50,362 bases of DNA, from contig DIUJ01000074.1 in assembly GCA_002422315.1 (NCBI GenBank), positions 2,009-52,370 on the forward strand. The letters are read 5' to 3'. Below, one piece after another: positions 43,914-50,362 of this stretch. The DNA comes from Bacteroidetes bacterium UBA6161 (GTDB taxonomy: Bacteria; Bacteroidota; Bacteroidia; NS11-12g; UBA955). Every line of letters starts with the position of its first letter. Positions within the stretch are counted from its first letter, which is position 1. The notes under the pieces are model-generated. The model did no database searches. It saw only the letters and a program-made list of their open reading frames with translations, and had not been told where the DNA came from. The translations under genes were made by a program, and so were the position numbers.

Positions 43914-44591
43914 TTAAGGGTTTAGTAAGTCTGGTCTTTTTTCAGTAGTTATTTTCAGGGATTGTTCGAGCCGCCACTCTTCTATTTTGGGCGTGTTTCC
44001 AGAAAGCAAAATATCAGGAACTCTAAGTCCTTTAAATTCGGCAGGCCTTGTGTAAACTGGCGGGGCCAAAAGCCCGTCTTGAAAAGAGTCGCTAAGCGCA
44101 CTTTCTTCGTTTCCTATAACACCCGGTATAAGCCTAACTATGCCATCTGCTAGCAAACAAGCGGGTATTTCGCCCCCTGTAACAACAAAGTCACCAATGC
44201 TTATTTCGTGTGTAACATATAGGTCTCTGATTCTTTGGTCTATGCCTTTGTAGTGGCCACAAATAAACAAGAGGTTCTGTTGCAAGGACATTTGATTTAC
44301 GATTTGTTGGTTGGCCCCTTTCCCGTCTGGGGTAAAAAATACAATTGCATCGTATGTTCTTTCCGATAAGAGTTTCTCTATACATTTAGATAGGGGTTCT
44401 GGCATTAAAACCATCCCGGCTCCGCCCCCGTATGGGTAGTCGTCTATTTGTTTGTGTTTGTTGGCAGAAAAGTCTCTAAGTGAATGAATGTGAATTTCTA
44501 CAAGATTTTTTTCTTTTGCTCGTTTTACAATAGAATGCTCTAAGGGGCTTTGTAATAATTCTGGAACAGCAGAAACAATATCTATTCTCAT
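43914..44591 (-). CDS. trmD: tRNA (guanine-N1)-methyltransferase TrmD
   Basis: A 225-residue SPOUT methyltransferase that makes m1G37 in tRNAs and prevents frameshifting. Typical motifs: YPYGGGAGMVLMPEPL (~53-68), FICGHYKGIDQR (~109-120) and the trefoil-knot cofactor loop ISIGDFVVTGGEIPA (~130-145). It is first in a four-gene operon and divergent from the DUF1573 gene. rpsP and rimM, frequent trmD neighbours elsewhere, are absent. Confidence 0.97.
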   Translation of the reverse strand: MRIDIVSAVPELLQSPLEHSIVKRAKEKNLVEIHIHSLRDFSANKHKQIDDYPYGGGAGMVLMPEPLSKCIEKLLSERTYDAIVFFTPDGKGANQQIVNQMSLQQNLLFICGHYKGIDQRIRDLYVTHEISIGDFVVTGGEIPACLLADGIVRLIPGVIGNEESALSDSFQDGLLAPPVYTRPAEFKGLRVPDILLSGNTPKIEEWRLEQSLKITTEKRPDLLNP

Positions 44592-44599
44592 TTAGGTTT

Positions 44600-44607
44600 C
44601 AAAACTA
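44600..44607 (-). promoter_or_regulatory. Candidate -7 promoter element for the trmD operon
   Basis: TAGTTTTG on the minus strand matches TAnnTTTG, ending eight bases before the trmD ATG, so the leader would be only a few bases. No -33 element at the usual distance. Confidence 0.35.
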
Positions 44608-44704
44608 TGAATAAAGAATGGAACGCTCATCAGATTTTTTTCACTTTTGAACATAAAACATTGAATCGAGCAACTAAATCAAAAATTATCACGTCTTTTG
44701 CTAT

Positions 44705-45814
44705 ATGAAACTAAAAGCACATTTCTTTTTACTTTTCTTTGCCATGGGGTTTTTTCTTTTTACAAAGGCACAAGCTCCTTTTCTTTTCGAAAAAACAGAC
44801 CATGATTTTGGTGAGTTTATGGAAAACGGGGGAACCCGTTCCACAAAATTTGTTTTTACCAATACGGGCAAAATACCCCTTTTGGTAAGTACTGTAAATG
44901 TTAGCTGCGGGTGTACCACACCAGACTATATAAAAGACTCTATAATGCCCGGCGAGAAAGGGTGGATTGTTGCCAAATATGACCCCAAAGGAAGGCCCGG
45001 CAGTTTCGATAAAAATTTATTTGTTACATTTAATTCTACTCCAACCCTTTTCCAACAATTGAATATAAAAGGAACTGTAATTTCAGAACAAATACCTACA
45101 TTTAAAAAACACCCTTTTTTATACGGATCTGCCTCTTTTAGCTCTACTAGGGTAGAATTTGGAGAAATAAGAGAAAATCGCGAATATGTTAGCATTCTTA
45201 AGGTTTCAAACGACGGAGCGAATAAAATTAGTTTTTTAATGTCAAGAGACGCCCCTTCCTTTTTAAAGATAGAAATGCCAAAAGAGCTTAACCCTGGAGA
45301 TTCTGCAAATATTGTCTTTACTCTTCACAAGCAAGACCTTAGCAATATATGGGGTGAGTTTAGCTACAACATTGTATTTGTTACAAACGATATAAATATG
45401 GGCTTAAAAAGTTTTACTATAACAGGAAAAACGGTTCAAGATTTTTCTCATTTAACCAAAGAAGAGTTGAAAAAAGCGCCTCAAATTGAAGTGTTAGGGG
45501 AAAACTTTGATTTTGAAGAAGTGATTAGGGGGGGTAAAAAAAGCAAAGTTGTATATGTTCAAAACAATGGCAAAAGCAATTTAGAAATTCGAAACATTCA
45601 CTCTCCTTGTTTTTGTTTTAGTGGTCAAATGGAGAAAAAGGTAATAGAACCAGGACAAAAAGCAGAACTTACCCTTACATTTGATAGCATAGGACAAAAA
45701 ACAGGAACAATGTCTAGAGGGGTTACCCTATACACCAACGACCCAAAAAAACCAGAGATAACGGTTTATGGCAAAATCTCCATAGTTGAAAAGCCGTTAC
45801 AGTTACAAAAGTAA
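44705..45814 (+). CDS. Exported DUF1573 domain protein (two copies of the domain)
   Basis: A 369-residue protein with a signal peptide (1-23, ending KAQA). Two DUF1573 (ASPM/SPD-2/Hydin-like Ig) domains are present: ~28-120 with FEKTDHDFGEF, FVFTNTGKIPLLV and SCGCTTPDY, and ~255-365 with FDFEEVIRGGKKSK, NNGKSNLEI and SPCFCFSG. Between them lies a third Ig-like unit. The Cys-Gly-Cys pattern is usual in the family. Such proteins are abundant in Bacteroidota, periplasmic or surface-located, without established function. Confidence 0.88.
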   Translation: MKLKAHFFLLFFAMGFFLFTKAQAPFLFEKTDHDFGEFMENGGTRSTKFVFTNTGKIPLLVSTVNVSCGCTTPDYIKDSIMPGEKGWIVAKYDPKGRPGSFDKNLFVTFNSTPTLFQQLNIKGTVISEQIPTFKKHPFLYGSASFSSTRVEFGEIRENREYVSILKVSNDGANKISFLMSRDAPSFLKIEMPKELNPGDSANIVFTLHKQDLSNIWGEFSYNIVFVTNDINMGLKSFTITGKTVQDFSHLTKEELKKAPQIEVLGENFDFEEVIRGGKKSKVVYVQNNGKSNLEIRNIHSPCFCFSGQMEKKVIEPGQKAELTLTFDSIGQKTGTMSRGVTLYTNDPKKPEITVYGKISIVEKPLQLQK

Positions 45815-45831
45815 TGTTCGTCTTCTTTTTT

Positions 45832-45839
45832 TAATTTTG
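45832..45839 (+). promoter_or_regulatory. Candidate -7 promoter element for the HtrA-like gene
   Basis: TAATTTTG matches TAnnTTTG, about 68 bases before the ATG. No TTTG at the -33 position. Weak. Confidence 0.25.
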
Positions 45840-45906
45840 CATCTATTACTTGAACCAATTAAGGTACAAGTTCTGTATTTTAGTATCCCTTTTAAAAAAT
45901 TAAAGA

Positions 45907-47349
45907 ATGAGAAAAAATATTTTATTGACAGTACTTGCTTTTGCCGCAGGGATAATTGGCTCTTGGGCTTTTTCTAAACTTAATAGAAACGATAATTTTA
46001 TTGAGGTTTTAGAACAAAGCGAAAATGTTTTTAAGTATAACGCAAGCCAAGTTTATTCTGCAAATCAAACAAGCCAAGAGACGGGAAACTTTACCTTTGC
46101 TTCTAAAGTAGCAACCCCCTCGGTTGTTTTTATAAAAACAGTATCTGAAGTAAGAAATACAAATCCTTTTTGGTTTTTTGATATAGACCCCTTTGGAAGT
46201 ATAGGTCAGGTTTCGAGCACAGGGTCTGGAGTTATAATGAGTAAAGACGGCTATATTGTTACAAATTTACACGTAGTAAAAAATGCCATTAAAATAGAAG
46301 TAGTACTAAACCAAAGAAAAAAAGTATATGCGGCAAAACTTATTGGTGCAGACCCTTCTACAGACATTGCTTTGTTGAAAATAGAAGCGGAAAACCTGCC
46401 CGCAATAAAAACAGGAAACTCAGACGATGTGCAAATAGGAGAGTGGGTTGTAGCAGTAGGAAACCCTTTTAATCTAACCTCTACCGTAACAGCAGGAATA
46501 GTAAGCGCAAAAGGAAGAAATATAAACATTGTGAACAATCAATTTCCGATAGAGTCTTTTATACAAACAGATGCCGCAATTAATCCCGGGAATAGTGGGG
46601 GCGCATTGGTCAACACCAGCGGAGAATTAATAGGAATCAATACGGCGATTATGTCTAAAACAGGAGCATACAACGGCTATGGATTTGCAATTCCCGTGAA
46701 TATTGTAGTGAAAACGGTAAAAGACTTGGCCGAGTTTGGCGAGGTACAACGCGGCTTTGTAGGAATGGATGTGGCAGATATAGATTATGAAATACAAAAG
46801 CAATTAAAAATTAACAACGACCAAGGAGTATATGTAGCAAAAGTTTTAGAAGATGGCCCCGCTCACAAAGCAGGCGTAAAAGCAGGCGATGTAGTATTAA
46901 AAATACAAGACAAAGAGGTAGAGTATAAAGCGCTATACGATGAATATTTAGCGTATCACAGACCGGGAGACAAGGTTAAGTTGCTAATAGACAGAGAGGG
47001 AAAGAAAATGGAACTAGCTTTAACCCTTATAAATAAAGAGGGAAATACAGAATTAATTAAAAAAACAGCAATTAGCTCCACGGAATTAGGCGCAGACTTT
47101 TCCAAAATATCGAAAATGGAAATACAACGCTACGGTATAAAAACAGGGGTAAAGGTTTCAGAAATTAAAAATGGACTTATTAAACGAATGGGAATCCCCG
47201 AGGACTTTATATTTGTAAAATTTAATGGCAAAGACTGTGAAGACCCTGTTGAATTGATAAAGGAACTTAGCAAAGTTTCTGGTCGTATACAAATAGAAGG
47301 GATTGGACCAGATGGCGCAAGGAAGTTTTTTAACTTCTATGGCTATTAA
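45907..47349 (+). CDS. HtrA/Deg-type periplasmic serine protease with PDZ domains
   Basis: A 480-residue protease. An N-terminal hydrophobic segment (4-21) anchors or exports it. The trypsin-like domain has the full triad His122 (TNLHVV), Asp153 (STDIALLKI) and Ser230 (PGNSGGAL). One clear PDZ domain follows (~290-375, RGFVGMDVADIDYE ... GVYVAKVLEDGPAHKAGV), then a second, poorer PDZ-like domain to the end. It removes or refolds damaged envelope proteins, and may cut anti-sigma factors. The gene follows the DUF1573 gene in the same direction. Confidence 0.95.
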   Translation: MRKNILLTVLAFAAGIIGSWAFSKLNRNDNFIEVLEQSENVFKYNASQVYSANQTSQETGNFTFASKVATPSVVFIKTVSEVRNTNPFWFFDIDPFGSIGQVSSTGSGVIMSKDGYIVTNLHVVKNAIKIEVVLNQRKKVYAAKLIGADPSTDIALLKIEAENLPAIKTGNSDDVQIGEWVVAVGNPFNLTSTVTAGIVSAKGRNINIVNNQFPIESFIQTDAAINPGNSGGALVNTSGELIGINTAIMSKTGAYNGYGFAIPVNIVVKTVKDLAEFGEVQRGFVGMDVADIDYEIQKQLKINNDQGVYVAKVLEDGPAHKAGVKAGDVVLKIQDKEVEYKALYDEYLAYHRPGDKVKLLIDREGKKMELALTLINKEGNTELIKKTAISSTELGADFSKISKMEIQRYGIKTGVKVSEIKNGLIKRMGIPEDFIFVKFNGKDCEDPVELIKELSKVSGRIQIEGIGPDGARKFFNFYGY

Positions 47350-47383
47350 TACCCCTTGAGGTAAAAAACCAAATCAAAATATA

Positions 47384-47391
47384 TACCTTTG
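47384..47391 (+). promoter_or_regulatory. Candidate -7 promoter element ahead of the small gene before mutL
   Basis: TACCTTTG matches TAnnTTTG and ends seven bases before the ATG at 47399, predicting a leader of only a few bases. Confidence 0.4.
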
Positions 47392-47398
47392 TAGCTAC

Positions 47399-47740
47399 AT
47401 GGCAGGTTTATTTGGTACACAACATTCCAAGAGGGAATTTAAATACAAGCCTCGTTTTTATGACGAGAATATGGAAGACCTGAGAAGAAGGGTACAAAAA
47501 TTAAAGGAAGAAATGGGGGAGGCAGAAAAAAAAGGATTTAAGCCCGGAAGCCACATAAAAGGCGCCTTTACTACCCAGTTAAAGCCGAAAAAGTCTGAAG
47601 AACAAATACGCCTTAGAAATAGAAATATACGCCTTTTTGTAATGGTTATACTTTTGGCTATAGTAGCATATTATATATTGATAGACAACAAAATGGAACA
47701 GTGGTTATTTCAAATAAATCGTTTTTCCAATGGCCGATAA
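47399..47740 (+). CDS. Small membrane protein preceding mutL
   Basis: A 113-residue protein with a basic, charged N-terminal part containing a helical segment (MEDLRRRVQKLKEEMGEAEKK split across ~24-45) and one transmembrane helix near the C-terminus (~80-97, LFVMVILLAIVAYYILI). A similar small protein is found before mutL in other Bacteroidota, sometimes mislabelled as a riboflavin synthase subunit; it has no such feature. The last 11 bases overlap mutL, so the two are translated together. Function unknown. Confidence 0.85.
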   Translation: MAGLFGTQHSKREFKYKPRFYDENMEDLRRRVQKLKEEMGEAEKKGFKPGSHIKGAFTTQLKPKKSEEQIRLRNRNIRLFVMVILLAIVAYYILIDNKMEQWLFQINRFSNGR

Positions 47741-49556
47741 GATAAGTTTACTGCCAGACAATGTAGCCAACCAAATAGCAGCAGGAGAAGTTGTACAAAG
47801 GCCTTCCTCTGTGGTTAAAGAAATGCTGGAAAATGCAGCAGATTCTGGGGCTACCAAAATAACACTCCTTATAAAAGAAGGAGGCAACCTACTTATACAA
47901 ATTATTGACAATGGCTGCGGAATGAGCCATACCGACGCCCGTATGTGTTGGGAAAGACACGCTACATCCAAAATAAGAAAAGCAGAAGACCTATACCAAA
48001 TTAAAACATTTGGATTTAGAGGAGAGGCCCTTGCATCTATTGCCTCTGTGGCAATGGTAGAAATGCAAACCAAAATGAAAGAAAATGAGTTGGCAACTGC
48101 AATTGTTATAGAAGGCGGAAGCATTAAAAAACATGAGTTTTGTGCCGCAGCAAACGGCACCAACATAGCAGTTAAAAACCTCTTTTACAATTTACCCGCA
48201 AGAAGAAATTTCCTTAAATCTATACCAGTAGAAACCAAACACGTAATGGAGGAGTTCATAAGGGCGGCTATTTCCCACCCCGGAATTTGGTATACATTCA
48301 TAAACAACGATAAAGAAGTGTTGGACTTTCCTGTAAGTGATCATAAAACGAGAGCATTGTCGGTATTTGGAAAAATAAAACACACCCAACTACTAGAAGT
48401 AAAGGAAGAAACCGATTTGGTAAAAATTACAGGCTATATTGGCGTTCCTGAAATCGCTAAAAAATCAAGAAATGAACAGTTTTTATTTGCAAATTCTAGA
48501 AACATAAAAGACCCGTACTTACAACATGCAATAAAACAAGGATATCAAAACCTATTGCCTCCCGAAAACCATCCTGTTTATGTCGTTTTTTTAGAGGTTG
48601 CCCCAGAAAGAATAGACGTAAATGTGCATCCTTCTAAAACCGAAGTAAAGTTTGAAGACGAAAAGGTATTGTATTCCATACTGATGTCTACAATAAAAAA
48701 AACACTGGGAAGTTTTTTAAACATACCAGAAACGTTTACATTTCCCGATCCGTTTCAAAACAATAGTTTCAAAATCCAATCAAGCATTGGTTCAAAGTAC
48801 TCTCCAGAACCCAAAATCAATCCCCGATTTAATCCTTTTAACGAAGAAATACAAAGAGAAAAAAGCCAACTAAAACACTGGGACAAGCTTTTTGACACCA
48901 ATGTAGATAAAGTAAATTTCTCTAGTCATAATGAAAACAATCTTGAAAATGCCTTTTCAACAGATTTTTTTGACTACAAACAAACTTCCTCAAAACCGGA
49001 TACTGTATTCCAGTATGCCGATGTTTTGGTAGTTAAAAAAGAGGAATCGCTTTTTTTAGTAAATATTTTGCTGGCTCGCGAAAGAATTTGGTACGAAAAA
49101 TATCTTGGTCAAATGGAAAAAAAACATGCAGGAATTCAAAAATTACTTTTCCCCAAAACACTAGTTTTTAGCCCTATGGATGCAGAACTCCTGCTTCACT
49201 TTTTGGAAGACCTAAGGCGATTAGGCTTTGATTTGGGAGAATTTGGCAAAAACACCTTTATTTTAAATGGCTTGCCTGCAGATATGCCAAAGGGAGACGA
49301 ACAAATACTTTTGGAAACGGTGCTAAATGACCTAAAAGATAACAAACAAAAACATGGCCTAGCAGAGAAAGAAAACCTAGCCCGCAGCATGAGTAAAAAT
49401 GCTGCAGCATTTGCTCCCAAAATACTTTCTTTGCCTCAGCAAGAAGCATTGGTACAAGAACTTTTTGCCTGTAATTTTCCGAAGTACTGCCCCTTTGGTA
49501 GGAATATATACGCCCAACTAAACCGTCAAGAACTAAACCAACTTTTTAAAATTTAA
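47730..49556 (+). CDS. mutL: DNA mismatch repair protein MutL
   Basis: A 608-residue GHKL ATPase that links MutS recognition to strand excision. The N-terminal ATPase is intact: AAGEVVQRPSSVVKEMLENA (~14-33), DNGCGM, TSKIRKAEDLYQIKTFGFRG and the NLFYNLPARR segment. The linker (~330-420) is low in conservation. In the C-terminal dimerisation domain the endonuclease motif DQHAxxExxxxE reads NILLARERIWYEK, so Asp and His are lost and the late CPHGRP motif reads CPFGRN. The endonuclease activity found in many MutL proteins is therefore unlikely. No mutS is nearby. Confidence 0.96.
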   Translation: MADKISLLPDNVANQIAAGEVVQRPSSVVKEMLENAADSGATKITLLIKEGGNLLIQIIDNGCGMSHTDARMCWERHATSKIRKAEDLYQIKTFGFRGEALASIASVAMVEMQTKMKENELATAIVIEGGSIKKHEFCAAANGTNIAVKNLFYNLPARRNFLKSIPVETKHVMEEFIRAAISHPGIWYTFINNDKEVLDFPVSDHKTRALSVFGKIKHTQLLEVKEETDLVKITGYIGVPEIAKKSRNEQFLFANSRNIKDPYLQHAIKQGYQNLLPPENHPVYVVFLEVAPERIDVNVHPSKTEVKFEDEKVLYSILMSTIKKTLGSFLNIPETFTFPDPFQNNSFKIQSSIGSKYSPEPKINPRFNPFNEEIQREKSQLKHWDKLFDTNVDKVNFSSHNENNLENAFSTDFFDYKQTSSKPDTVFQYADVLVVKKEESLFLVNILLARERIWYEKYLGQMEKKHAGIQKLLFPKTLVFSPMDAELLLHFLEDLRRLGFDLGEFGKNTFILNGLPADMPKGDEQILLETVLNDLKDNKQKHGLAEKENLARSMSKNAAAFAPKILSLPQQEALVQELFACNFPKYCPFGRNIYAQLNRQELNQLFKI

Positions 49557-49563
49557 TACCTTT

Positions 49564-50286
49564 ATGGGAATTTTGTATTTGCTCAAAAACATGCCTCCGG
49601 CAGTAAAAAACCTCTTCCTTATAAACATCCTGTTTTTTGTAGGGACCCTCGCTTTTAAAAATGCTTTTTCATTGGACCTTATGTCTATGCTAAGCATGAA
49701 GTACTTTGGAAGTATAGAGTTTAATCCTATTCAGGTTTTCACACACATGTTTATGCATGGTGGGTTTTCACATATTTTGTTCAATATGTTTGGATTAATT
49801 ATGTTTGGCTCTACCTTAGAGAAGTTTGTAGGAACAAAAAAGTTTCTTTTGCTTTATCTTGCAGCAGGACTTGGCTCTGCTTTTCTAGAACAAGCCTATT
49901 GGGCCTATTCTGTTTATGAGGAGTTTGGACTTATTATTCCGGAAAAAAGCATACAAAGAGAGGTGATAAGAATGTCTGTAGAAGAAAACTACCATACTAA
50001 TTTAAGCGTTAGAATGATGTCGCAAATGCTTGGGGCAAGTGGTGCTATTTATGGTTTGTTGGCTGCCTTTGGTATGTTTTTCCCCAATTCTGAGCTTATG
50101 TTTCTATTTATTCCCTTCCCAATAAAAGCCAAATATTTCATACCAGGAATCCTTTTGTTGGATTTGTTCCTAGGTTTAAGCCGCTATAGTTGGGACAATA
50201 TTGCGCATTTTGCCCATATAGGGGGTGCGCTTACTGGAGTTTTGATTGTATGGATTTGGAAAAAAGACAGGTCTAGCTTTTATTAA
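49564..50286 (+). CDS. Rhomboid-family intramembrane serine protease (second)
   Basis: A 240-residue polytopic protein with the rhomboid signature HMFMHGGFSHILFNMF (~61-76, Asn74), the nucleophile Ser159 in GASGA and His218 in HFAHIGGAL. A ~45-residue soluble loop with charged residues lies between helices (~115-150), longer than usual. It starts seven bases after mutL and is probably co-transcribed. In related genomes a second rhomboid often follows mutL; only 76 bases remain here, so this cannot be checked. Confidence 0.92.
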   Translation: MGILYLLKNMPPAVKNLFLINILFFVGTLAFKNAFSLDLMSMLSMKYFGSIEFNPIQVFTHMFMHGGFSHILFNMFGLIMFGSTLEKFVGTKKFLLLYLAAGLGSAFLEQAYWAYSVYEEFGLIIPEKSIQREVIRMSVEENYHTNLSVRMMSQMLGASGAIYGLLAAFGMFFPNSELMFLFIPFPIKAKYFIPGILLLDLFLGLSRYSWDNIAHFAHIGGALTGVLIVWIWKKDRSSFY

Positions 50287-50362
50287 GCCACAACACCCTA
50301 GACAATAAGCGTCTTCAAGAGTATCAGAAAATGGTTTTTTTAAACCCAAAATACGCATTAGC

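Noticed and set aside
1..50362. CRISPR arrays, tRNA or rRNA genes, insertion sequences, prophage or defence-island genes
   Set aside because: Looked for repeats, cloverleaf-like spacers, transposase motifs and known defence domains; none seen. All large gaps are accounted for.

Overview
The window is chromosomal DNA of a low-GC member of the Bacteroidota, most likely in or near the Flavobacteriales. The evidence is a C-terminal domain of the gliding-motility / type IX secretion (T9SS type B) kind, two large outer-membrane receptors with carboxypeptidase-regulatory-like N-termini, LytS/LytTR two-component pairs, an SGG-x-KD lipoprotein, a methionine synthase without its homocysteine domain, promoter elements of the Bacteroidota form TAnnTTTG, and an almost complete lack of Shine-Dalgarno sequences. 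I see no insertion sequence, prophage, CRISPR array, rRNA or tRNA gene.

Layout. 0.1-1.5 kb (-): a PrsW-type membrane protease. 1.8-8.8 kb (+): a LytS-like kinase, a LytTR regulator and a beta-barrel receptor, tightly coupled, then a second TonB-dependent receptor. 8.9-17.3 kb (+): a CNNM/CorC transporter-like protein, then a compact group made of a GH3 glycosidase fused to a beta-lactamase-type serine hydrolase, a GT2 glycosyltransferase, a lysine/saccharopine dehydrogenase-like enzyme and an LTA-synthase-like phosphotransferase. 17.3-22.9 kb (+): a 72-residue membrane protein coupled to a second LytS/LytTR pair, then MazG and MetH. 23.1-28.4 kb (-): a pseudopilin-like small protein, and a pheS-purK-barrel-barrel-dihaem peroxidase operon. 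28.4-28.9 kb: a non-coding AT-rich stretch that I read as the chromosomal replication origin. 28.9-38.1 kb (-): a run of seven overlapping or closely spaced genes (two M16 peptidases, a T9SS cargo protein, ybeY, mnmG, a lipoprotein, a membrane mannosyltransferase). 38.2-41.3 kb (-): a very large surface protein. 41.5 kb: a 35-codon reading frame with an unusually good Shine-Dalgarno. 41.8-44.6 kb (-): trmD, a DEDDh exonuclease, an RluA-type pseudouridine synthase and a rhomboid. 44.7-50.3 kb (+): a DUF1573 protein, an HtrA protease, a small membrane protein, mutL and a second rhomboid.

The most notable result is the replication and segregation locus. The non-coding stretch at 28.4-28.9 kb carries two exact TTATNCACA DnaA boxes and three single-mismatch boxes, AT-rich flanks and an 11-bp inverted repeat. 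Three parS-type palindromes (ParB sites) lie at 33.44, 34.31 and 36.96 kb, one between mnmG and ybeY and two inside coding sequences. mnmG (gidA) is a classic origin neighbour. In sample lines counted by hand, the plus strand of plus-strand genes is C-rich on the left and G-rich on the right, as expected if forks leave this point. dnaA, parA and parB are not in the window.

Other points: the MutL C-terminal endonuclease motif is degenerate; several promoter-like elements sit so close to start codons that the mRNAs would be nearly leaderless; and the two LytS/LytTR pairs are each coupled to a different membrane protein.
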